A DNA stretch of 64,000 nt from Pinus tabuliformis (taxonomy: Eukaryota > Streptophyta > Pinopsida > Pinales > Pinaceae): the NCBI GenBank assembly GCA_031772625.1, contig CM062808.1, positions 140,346,605 through 140,410,604 on the forward strand, written 5' to 3'. Both the position numbers and the translations under genes were made by a program. This document shows positions 55,071-64,000 of the stretch, in pieces. The number at the start of each line of letters is the position of its first letter. Positions within the stretch are counted from its first letter, which is position 1. The notes below the pieces were generated by a model, which was not told the origin of the DNA, ran no database searches, and saw nothing but the letters and a program-made list of their open reading frames with translations.

Positions 55071-58000
55071 TGTTGTGGTAAAAACACAACCCCCCCATTA
55101 TTGATGTGTTCACTTCAAATAATGGGGACCTTTTCTATTTAAATTTTGGCTAAACACCTTTTTGGATTTTTATTTAGTTGATTGCCCTACGCATTTGTCA
55201 ATTTTTTATTTTCTTTGAATTCTCGTTTTGATTGCTATGTTAAAATCGATTTTTTATAAGCTTCCCATTGACGCTTGTTTCGCCTCATTTGGTCAACTGG
55301 TTTGAAAATGGCACTCTTTTGAAAGTCTCATCATTTATCTAGCCTGGGTTAAAAATGCATAAAATGTACAATATTGCATTTTGTAAATAAATTAGTTCAA
55401 TAACGCATTCATTTTAAATATTAACCCATAACGAGTTTTTACTAACATTTTTCCCTTTTTAGTTATGCAGCCAAATCATTAATTATCGGGATTTTAAGAA
55501 ATTCACTCTCATTCCCAAATCAAATCCTAATCTCAAAAACCCAAACATTTAAGTGGCTGTAGTTTTATTTTTATTTTCATTAAAGTGGCTGTAATTTAGA
55601 AACTTAAATTCATAAAAATAAAACCAAAATAAAATTTATGTTTAAAATTAAATTTTAAATTAATTAATATATTAAATATAATTAATTTAATTTAATTAAA
55701 ATTTAAAACATAAAAAAAAAACATATAATAAAATTGTTCTGATCGCGTCGGGGCTTTTAATCGGATCGGAAATTTTATTGAACATATTTTAAAAGCCCCG
55801 ACACCACACCATACCCCGATTGCCGATAAACAAAGTCAAAAGGCATTGTATCGGGGCTTTTCAATGCCAAAGTTTAAGAATCCCCGATACATACCATGCC
55901 CCGATGCGATATCGGATCGGGGATTTTGACTTGACACATCTTTATTAACCCCCGATAACCTTCCATCCCCGATGCCGATTGCCGATCATCAAAATGTGAT
56001 AGCTTTTGGAATGGTTAAACCTAAGTCCTATATCGCATTGGAACTTTCATGTGAAACAAGTTAAACACTCCACCCGATGCCGATGCCGATTCCCCGATCA
56101 TTAAGCATTAGCATAAGTTTTATTACACTTTGGTTTTTGTTTTAGTTTTTAAACTCACTCATACGTGAGTGGAATGAGCATGAAGCAAATTAGGTTAGTT
56201 TGTTTTATTAATTTAAAATAGTTTAAATATTTAATAATAAATTTTAAATTAATTAAAACTAATTAATATATAAAATTTAATTAATTTAATTTAATTAAAA
56301 TTTATTTTTTATTTAGTATTAATTAGTTTATAAATAGATTATATTAATTAGTTATATTAAGATTAATTAATAATAGTTTATTAATTAATTAGTTTAGTTT
56401 AATTTAACAATTAAATTAGAATTAATTATTAGATAATTAGAATTTTAATTTAGGATTAGATTTTTAATTAAAATTTTAATTTTTAGCCTAGCAACATAAT
56501 TTCTAGATGTATTCCAGATTTCATCCATCAACTTTGGAGGCTCATAGATTGAGTTATACTTGGCCAAATGAGGCCTAGGACAGCTCATTGGAAAGATAAA
56601 ATCAAGGAGAATATTTTTGAGGAGGTTTCACTAACAGATTTAATTATTTATTGTGTCAAAAATCAGACAGAAGATCAAGCTCTGAATTTTGAAACAAAAT
56701 CAATTTTTTGAGTTATTTTCTTCATTTTCATTTGTCCAAGCCTCTTCTAATTGCAGATCCATTGATTAATAATATCTTTAGCTAATCAAACCATCCCATG
56801 CATCAATTGAAAGCTTACATTTTATTTTCAATTATTTATTTAAATAGAATTTGATTCGACTTGATTTAGTTGCCAGAAATGATATTTTGATTGCATCTTA
56901 ATTTATTTTGATTTATTTTTGCAGGAAAACAGTGGGAGAAATATGAAAAAAATGATTTCAATCAATGAGAATGCTCCAGTGATTAAAGATTGGAATTTCA
57001 AACAAATAAAATCGTATTTGGCAGATTTCTCTTCAACAAACTCTTCTCTCAAGAATTCCTTCACAAATAGTATACGTAATAGATTGCAAAATGGAATAGG
57101 GGCTGCTCTCCTCTGCAATTTTAGACTTCTGAAAGCACTACTGTAATAGGAATTTAGAGTTGTAGGAGAGAGGAGAGAAAATCTTAGATCTGGGGATTAT
57201 TGAGTATTTTTCCTTTGTATCTTGAATTATACATGAAGGGAAAAGTTTGCACTATTGTGGCTTTAGCTTTGAAAGTAGAAGTTCAAGCAATGTAAAGAGC
57301 TGTTGGAGACCAAGGACAGAGAAATGGAATCAATAAATTGGTATTTCTAATACTATTGTTTCAAATATCAGTTTCATTTTTATGGTAACATGAATGTCTC
57401 ATTTTATTCATGTTTTTGCACTATTGTCAACATGGGTAATTTTTCTTAATATTGTTATTAGGTATCTCTATTCTTATGAATTAAAATCTGATTTCTGAAT
57501 AACTATTTACTTAGAAATCTATCTTATAAAACTGATTTATTGAATGGTAATGCGTTGTGAACTATTTCCACATGTCATTATTCAATTATTGGATTTACTG
57601 ATATGATAATCAATATCATTTTTGTGAACTACTTCCGGGAATGTTGTTGGTTTATTATTTCAGTTGATAGGTCTCAATAGGATGTGTTTTGGTAATCATA
57701 ATATTAGTTAATTGAACTACTTCATTAACTTGATATTCATTATAAATAAGACATATTTAAATCCCAATACTTTAATTATCTTGCTCTTAGTTGGGTTAGA
57801 TCTATATCTGCCTAATTAAGATAGGATTTAGATTAGTTTCTTTTGCTTGCATTATAGAATAAGCTTGCATTTAGAGTAAATTATACATTCTTTTAAGCCC
57901 TCTCCTCAAAGAGGCAAAATTTTAGTTGTGGCTTCGCTGAACCCAAATCAGCTTAAGGGTCATTCTCTTGCCTGATCAGCAAGAAGAAGTGATCTGATAT

Positions 58001-58174
58001 CCCTGTCTATTGGTAGGTAAAGATACATTATAAACAAATAGCAATAGGGAGAAGGTAACTGGACCTAGTTAAACCAGTCGGAGCCACCACACCAAACGGA
58101 AAAGGAGCTGCTTTAAGGTCCGGACCGGGTGGTTATCCCCCATTGTTGTTGCAGCGATTTTCGAGGCATCAACA
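55071..58174 (+). repeat. Possible 3.1 kb 5' LTR of element 5
   Basis: TG at 55071 and CA at 58174 with a primer-like sequence after it. No second copy is in the window, so this rests on the ends and the position. It contains a CCGAT-rich island between two AT-rich blocks and no convincing protein. Confidence 0.4.
55616..56480. repeat. CCGAT-rich island between two AT-rich low-complexity blocks
   Basis: AT blocks (TTAATTAAAATTTAAA type) at 55,616-55,735 and 56,206-56,470 flank a stretch (55,740-56,100) with about twenty CGAT/ATCG words, many as CCCCGAT or ATCGGGG. Some are inverted, giving GCCCCGA...TCGGGGC stems. Confidence 0.7.
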
Positions 58175-58178
58175 TTTT

Positions 58179-58195
58179 TGGCGCTAGAAGGAGGG
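58179..58195 (+). other. Candidate primer-binding site of element 5
   Basis: TGGCGCTAGAAGGAGGG, five bases after CAACA. Its TTTTTGGCGC start resembles the Athila/Tat primer context, but I could not match it to a known tRNA from memory. Confidence 0.45.
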
Positions 58196-58246
58196 CCTGA
58201 GACTTTTTGTCTATTGGAGTCTTTTCAATTTAACACTTTATTTATT

Positions 58247-60214
58247 ATGATGGCTCCTCTTAAACTTCCAATTTGGAGTTGTATCCATGGACGTGCATCT
58301 TCCAATACTCCACCCGAAGTGGTAAGACTCTTGTCTCAGGTAAAGTTCAATGGTAAGAAAAATTCTTCTGCTTTTAACCATGTCTTTCAATTTATTCAAA
58401 ACATTTCAAATTATGATTTTCAAGGAATTCATGAAAGCATCTTATGCAGAATTTTTACTCTTACATTTGTGGCAAAAGCTAGAAGCTGGTGTAGAACTCT
58501 TCCAGTTGCTTCAATCCACAGCTGGGATCAATTTGTTACAATTTTCATTTGTAAATTCAACAGCTATGATTATGAACAGGTATGTGAAGAAATTGAATAT
58601 CTACGTAGGTTTGAAAATGAGTCTGTTAATGATTTTAATATTCGATTTCATTTGAATTGCTTAAGATTTAAAGATGAAGATAAGCCTACGGAAGAAGAAT
58701 CATTAGATTGGTTTGAATATATTTGTTCTCTTCCACCCATTCCCAATCCATATGAAATTAATTCAAGTTTTGTTTCATCCCCTTCTAATATAAATGAGAA
58801 TCTCAATTTGGATGTGCAAATAAATTGTGATGAAGTGGTTTCACAAAGCTTGGAAAACATTTCCATTCAAATGCAAGAAGACAACAACAGCAATTTTGGA
58901 GAAAAAGCCGCCTTGAAATCTGAAAGCTACTTTGAAGTAAATTCGGAAAATCAAATCACAAATCAGCAAGTACAAGCAGCAATCAAAGTAAATAAAATGC
59001 AAACTGCTATACAAATTTCTGAATTTCTCCATGATGAGCAAATGTCGAAATCACAGCAGCAAAGCAACCTTCTTCAAGAAAGCATGAGCATACAAAGGAA
59101 TGATTTGCAATCTGAAATTTACAATGAGCATAATGCACAAGAGTTCTCAAACAGAGACAGTTTTAAATGCATTGTTTCAGGTTCACATTTTTCCCTTTAT
59201 CCTGATATTTTTAATGATAGTAATTTTTCCCCTCTTGGTATCAATGATATTTCAGAAATTAAAGAGGATGATTTAAATGAATTAACATTAAATTTTTATC
59301 AAGATAAAGAAACAATAATTGATCATTCTTTTGCCACTAATGAACATGAGATTTTTGTTCCTCATTGTTTTGGTATATTGGATGAAATCGAAGGGAATTC
59401 CAGACAATCTTGTGAGGTCATTTATGATGATTACTCTGACATTGAGGATGTTGATTTCTATTCTTCTCAAGAGAATCCTCATGATAAAATTCAAATAACA
59501 TCTGAGGATGAGGAACGCTTCAATTTAGGAATTATTCCAACTAATCCTCATTTTAGAGCAGCAAATTATCTTCATGATTTCACCATTCAAGAAAACATTC
59601 TAACTTATGATTCATATCATAATCAAACTCCCATTCCTACTCATAATCATAATTCGTTTTCTAGTTCACAAGTTGGAATTCAAAATTACTCAAATTCCAT
59701 AATTTTGGCCAATCCTTGTGAAAGAGAAATTATTTCAAAACAATCCCAATTGTGTTGTAACATTAGTTATACAAATAGTGATTTCATTTTAGTTTTTCTT
59801 TCACAGTTATTTTGTTTAAACTTAGATTTATTTTCTGATTTTATTTTGCAAAATTTTCACACTTTTTGCTGGCATATTGAACACCTTACTATCAAACACT
59901 CAATTGATACATTGCCCGATTGGGAAATTGAAGTTTCATGTTATAATCATGAGCATCAAAAGATATTAATATTTCAATTTCAATCAATGCTAATGTTTCA
60001 TCAAAAGCTTCTATTTTTTCAAAGGCAATGTCAACAAGAGAATGTATTTTTGCAAGCTGGCCAGAAATTCAATTCAATTAATAATTTTCCATTTCATTTG
60101 AAAGATTTCCATCCATTTTTCATTAATTCATTTGAAAAATATTTGGAAATTTTTCTCTCAAAGGAAATGGTTAATAGCTTAACATTTGTACATGACACTA
60201 ACAATTTTTTCTAG
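58247..60214 (+). CDS. gag: Gag-like protein of element 5
   Basis: ATG at 58247 (two ATGs in a row) is the first in the frame. The N-terminal 170 residues match the retrotransposon Gag family: AKARSWCRTLPVASIHSWDQF, then YLRRFENESVNDFNIRFHL. The rest, about 480 residues, is N/Q/S/E-rich, low complexity, with no CCHC knuckle, protease or RT. Total 655 residues. It ends in TAG at 60212-60214, after which the same frame stays open for another 99 codons. Confidence 0.75.
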   Translation: MMAPLKLPIWSCIHGRASSNTPPEVVRLLSQVKFNGKKNSSAFNHVFQFIQNISNYDFQGIHESILCRIFTLTFVAKARSWCRTLPVASIHSWDQFVTIFICKFNSYDYEQVCEEIEYLRRFENESVNDFNIRFHLNCLRFKDEDKPTEEESLDWFEYICSLPPIPNPYEINSSFVSSPSNINENLNLDVQINCDEVVSQSLENISIQMQEDNNSNFGEKAALKSESYFEVNSENQITNQQVQAAIKVNKMQTAIQISEFLHDEQMSKSQQQSNLLQESMSIQRNDLQSEIYNEHNAQEFSNRDSFKCIVSGSHFSLYPDIFNDSNFSPLGINDISEIKEDDLNELTLNFYQDKETIIDHSFATNEHEIFVPHCFGILDEIEGNSRQSCEVIYDDYSDIEDVDFYSSQENPHDKIQITSEDEERFNLGIIPTNPHFRAANYLHDFTIQENILTYDSYHNQTPIPTHNHNSFSSSQVGIQNYSNSIILANPCEREIISKQSQLCCNISYTNSDFILVFLSQLFCLNLDLFSDFILQNFHTFCWHIEHLTIKHSIDTLPDWEIEVSCYNHEHQKILIFQFQSMLMFHQKLLFFQRQCQQENVFLQAGQKFNSINNFPFHLKDFHPFFINSFEKYLEIFLSKEMVNSLTFVHDTNNFF

Positions 60215-60514
60215 GCCTTTGAATTTGAAAACTCATATCCACAATTCGGCCTGTCATCTCCTCTTTTGAACGTTTCCCAATCTTTAATGGAAATCCATCC
60301 AGATTTTTGTGATCCAATTGCTATTGAACTGGAAAGCGAATTTCAAGAGAAGGAGATTTTAATCAACTTGCTAACACTAACTGTGCATTCTAATTTCATA
60401 TTTAATTTTCTTAGTTTAATTATATTTGTATTTTTATTACTAACATTAAAACTGTACATACATGCAGCAATTAAAATGAGAAAATGGCTACACTGGAAAT
60501 ATGACTATACCTAG
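60215..60514 (+). CDS. In-frame extension after the amber stop, with a membrane segment
   Basis: Same frame as the Gag-like protein, no stop until 60512-60514 and no early ATG. The hydrophobic run FLSLIIFVFLLLTLKLYI is followed by basic residues (KMRKWLHWK), a typical single-pass anchor with cytosolic positive charges. It could be made by TAG readthrough or be the intact end of a once longer frame. No homologue is recognised. Confidence 0.45.
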   Translation, partial: AFEFENSYPQFGLSSPLLNVSQSLMEIHPDFCDPIAIELESEFQEKEILINLLTLTVHSNFIFNFLSLIIFVFLLLTLKLYIHAAIKMRKWLHWKYDYT

Positions 60515-63500
60515 TCATTTTCATGTATATGGTTAGAATAGGAGTAGAATTAATTTAGTTAGTTAGTTTTGTATAGATAATTTATTTTTAACAGTTCTGT
60601 AGATTAAAAATAAAACAAAGCAATCTGTCATTCTCATACATGTTCAGTTAAAACATTTTTCTCCTTATCAGAAAGTTTTAATTGTTGCTTTCCTTTTAAA
60701 AAAATTTCTTGCAGCAATACCTCTACTCTGCTTATTTTGAATAATGTCTTGATTAAATTCAATTGAGGTTGCACTTGGCATCGATCGCCTCAAAGCCACT
60801 TTTTCTCATTTCGAGATTTCCTTTTAAGATTTTCTTTTGGAATTTATATGATAAAGGTTGAGGATATAAGAGCTTCATGATCCCACTATCCCATGAAATG
60901 TATGACTGTCTATCATAAGCTTAATTCTAATTCAATCATTATTAGTCAGTCTAACCTTTCACAGTAATCATATGAAGTTCATATTATCTTCCTCGAAATT
61001 TGTTAAGGATGTCCATTCTGCTGTGTGCACACCTTCAAATCTGTTTTGATATTTTTCCACAATTAGTGGCTTTATCTCATTCTAATCTTTAGTTGATTAT
61101 TTGATGCTGCAATACGCATCATACTCATTCACTAAGGACATTATTGAACAATCGCCATAACAATACGAATTCTTTTCAAGTTATTCAAAATAAGCAGAGA
61201 TAATAAATTGTTGGTTCAATTCAAAAGGGGAGCCTATTTTTATATTTCTGGTAAATTTTATATTTCCTGAACATGAATAAACAGATTTTATTTAGGCTGA
61301 TTGCACACTTAGATTTAGAATAAATAATGAGATGATTTTAAATGAAGGAAAAATTTTGATAAATCAAAGGAAGAATTTGAAGATTTATGAGGTAAAATCT
61401 GCAGACAATTTCCTTCCAGGTACACATTTACATGTTCGTCCTCATCTCTTATTAGTTTCTCTTTTCCTTAATTTATTTTTGATTTGTGTTCTATTTTATT
61501 TACAGGTTTTCATTTGTTTTCAAAAATTTGAAGTAAGCAGTAAACCCATTTCAAATTTGCAACAGGTTCAGGGAAATTTTACTTTTGATTCATTAGAATT
61601 TAAGCATTTTTAAATTTGCTTTTATTCACTTAGAAAACCCAATTGAAATTTCCAGAAATATCATAAGACCATTCGCATCATAAGATTTCATCGGAAGTAG
61701 TTCTTAGCATTTCTTTTGATAACAAATTGTTCATAAAATACCTCTGATGTATTATCTTACTCATATGCCATATCACATTTCACATGTCAGAGCTTTGCAG
61801 TCGAAGTATACTTCCATTATTGTGAATCACCAATAATCGGCTTTACCGATATTGCGATGAACACATAATCCCGGACCCGATATGAAATTCAAATCAAAAT
61901 CATAAAAAATATCGCGTCCGTTCAATCACAATAAAAGTAAGGGCATAATTTTAAAAGGGCCGATGTCTCGGATCCGATATGTTATTGAAATCCCATCATA
62001 AAAAGTTATCGGGTCCGCTCTTCATCGCATATCGGCATCGCAAAAAATACATTGTGTTACATCAGGTACCCAAAGTTTGCCGATTGCCGATTAGCTATGT
62101 CATCCATTGCATCGTCAATAGTGCAATCATTTCATCACATTTTTTATGCTCACGTCATTTCTCTGAATCTACGATGTGCGTTTTGCGATATGGGAAGTGC
62201 AATGTAAATATTCTCCGATCCCAGATATAATATTTCTTTAATGATGTGTTCGCTTCATTTCATTGCACATGTTCTTATCGGAAATTTGCCATTGCAATCT
62301 CTGATGCGATAACTTCCAATGCATGCCTTTGAGCCATTAACATTTAATCGATATATGGCATAGCAACAAAAGTGAAGTCTTGCAAATTAAAATTGAAGCA
62401 TGGTGAAGAAACATGTTATGTGAATCATCCGATACGGTGATATGCTATTTTAAAAGCAAGCTTGGGAAACCACTATGGAAAAAAAGCAATTGTTGACAAA
62501 TTTGCAGCATACAAAAATCATTTCAATTTCTCATACATTTTAGTTTTAAATATATAATTCCATAATTAAAAATGGAATTCAAGACCTCTCTATCTTCATA
62601 TTTGAATTCTATTATCTTTGATTTGGTCTTGATTTTGGATTTTATAAAATCATGGAGTTTATATGAAACTTATAATATTTTGAGAAACATTCATTACTGC
62701 AAATTCTCATTCTCATTTCTGATGCATTTTTTTTAATTTCAACTCCCTTGAGCATTAAGCATTCCATTTTTACATTTTACTGCTTGCTTTAGTGTAAATA
62801 AAATAAATAATGATTTTGGGTTACAGGATTTTGGTTAGTTTGACTTCTTTATGTTTTGAATGCTAATTAAAATTAGAAGTCAGCTAGTTTGGAGAAACTG
62901 ATACTTTCAGGTAAGATCAAAAGAAATTATCCAATGGTAAGATTCATGTACCCACTTTCATTAATTTCCATTTCGTTGCTTTAGTTTCAGTTTTGTTTTT
63001 CTAATATACAAATCTGTTTTGCAGCTCTTCATAAAAACTTTCAATCCTCTGCCAGATCATATTCTTGAAGTCCATACTCTTCTTCTGGCTTAATTTCAAG
63101 AAGCAGCGATAATCTTCGTCGAAACAGCTACATCAGGAAGTTTCTCAACCTTTAGTTTGTTTATTTAGGCATCTTGTTTTTATTAGAAAATGATTAAGAT
63201 GATGCTTTGAAACAAGAAGAATAATATAAGACAGAAAGGTTTTCATTGTGGCTGAATTTTATCATCGCTGCTATTCAAAAAGCCTAAAACACTCACAACC
63301 CTGCAAGGTATGATTTATCCAATCTCGACCTAAGAATGATTGATTACACGATTATTTTATTTCTCTTCTTATTGTTGAGACATTGGTATAAACATTCTTG
63401 TTTGAGTTCATCTTGCGAAACATGGATTTTCCTTTCCATTTTTAGAGACTTCTTCGTTTTTATTTTTGTTCATTGATTTCTTTTCTCATTTTAGTATAAG

Positions 63501-64000
63501 AATTATTTTCTTTTGGATTTCAGCTTTGATTTTGGTGATTTTTCCATTATTTATATGGAAGGCCTATTTGTTACCTAACAATGGTCAAGATACGTGGAGA
63601 AAAAATTGTTAATAGTCACCTATTAGCTTTTTGTTAAATCCCTTAGTGAAGTTTGATTTTCTTATTATAGAGGTAGACATACTTAAATAAGAGATTACCA
63701 ATCAAGAGAAGTTGTCAAAGTATCATAAAATCTGAAAAATCTATTTTTCATCAAATTGTAATCATTTTGAGATTTCAAAATTTCATTAGGATCTTTCAAA
63801 GTTCTATTATCAGTCAAGAAAAGTTATTTTTAACCAAGTAAAGACACTTTACAGCAAAGCACCTTTAACTCTGAAATTGTCATTTTTAACTCCTAAGGAG
63901 TCAATGATTCTCCCTGTCCCAAAGAGTCTTATTTTTCTAGAGTATAATCCAGAAATATATTTAAACTTAAAAGATAAGAGGTCTCATCATGAGCCTGCTT
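60515..64000 (+). other. Right-hand non-coding region, element 5 interior or flank
   Basis: No conserved protein was found. A short frame with a hydrophobic segment (about 61,332-61,613) contains GT-AG intron-like ends at 61,420-61,505. A second CCGAT-rich island lies at 61,830-62,240. Two good intron-like segments (62,911-63,024 and 63,308-63,523) sit near the end. Confidence 0.45.

Larger units (their letters stand above)
55071..64000 (+). mobile_element. Element 5: plus-strand gag-bearing LTR element, runs off window
   Basis: A TG-starting tract (TGTTGTGGTAAAAACACAAC) begins right after copia 2. CATCAACA then TTTTTGGCGCTAGAAG at about 58,170 looks like an LTR end and primer site, and a gag-like frame follows. 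No RT, integrase or second LTR lies within the window, so autonomy is unknown. It may be a gag-only derivative. Confidence 0.5.

Noticed and set aside
56903..57146. Short overlapping frames on both strands
   Set aside because: No conserved pattern, same bases on both strands, AT-rich leader-like sequence. Kept only as part of the possible LTR.
61332..61613. 93-codon frame with a hydrophobic segment
   Set aside because: No homology is visible, the TTT-rich hydrophobic run is expected in AT-rich DNA, and intron-like borders cut through it. Not supported as a gene.

Overview
The window is plant nuclear DNA made almost entirely of nested, mostly decayed LTR retrotransposons. I found no convincing host gene, rRNA, tRNA, CRISPR array or bacterial feature. 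The organism is most likely a seed plant with a large repeat-rich genome. Species, and gymnosperm versus angiosperm, cannot be decided from what I can see.

Layout. (1) About 1-10,917: a Ty3/gypsy element of the Tat type (element 1, plus strand), its 5' end cut by the window. It has gag-protease, an intact RT-RNaseH-integrase polyprotein, a second (archaeal-type) RNase H after integrase, and on the opposite strand a plant-mobile-domain-like gene with two readable introns. (2) About 10,039-31,770: a second, older copy of the same type (element 2). It shares the junction LTR with element 1 and is broken by three insertions: a scrambled chromovirus remnant (about 13,725-15,195), a minus-strand non-autonomous element with G-patch and CCHC reading frames (15,612-19,627), and a Ty1/copia element (22,148-29,346) carrying a 4 x 216 bp array of hairpins. 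Element 2 still shows the same domain order and the same antisense gene. (3) 31,775-45,299: a complete 13.5 kb minus-strand Tat-type element (element 3) with 3.2 kb LTRs, a 5 bp target duplication and an Arg-tRNA-like primer site. Its second RNase H lies between protease and RT, and its LTRs hold a dense TGACG/G-box cluster. (4) 45,307-49,475: a decayed minus-strand gypsy element (element 4) with one 528 bp LTR. (5) 49,476-55,069: a minus-strand Ty1/copia element (copia 2), one LTR complete and the other only 24 bp. (6) About 55,071-64,000: a plus-strand element (element 5) with a possible 3.1 kb LTR, a long gag-like reading frame, an in-frame amber codon followed by a membrane-spanning segment, and two CCGAT-rich islands. 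It runs off the window.

Order of events, from the nesting: element 2 was in place before the chromovirus, G-patch and copia 1 insertions; element 3 landed 2 bp from the outer end of the element 4 LTR; copia 2 landed in element 4 gag. Element 1 pol and its second RNase H keep all catalytic residues. Every other pol is broken by stops, shifts or deletions.

The most interesting signals are the spliced antisense plant-mobile-domain gene conserved in two diverged copies; the two different positions of the second RNase H in neighbouring elements, with a conserved splice-acceptor-like site before it in elements 1 and 2; the hairpin array; the bZIP-site cluster; and the gag-like frame that continues through a TAG into a membrane anchor.
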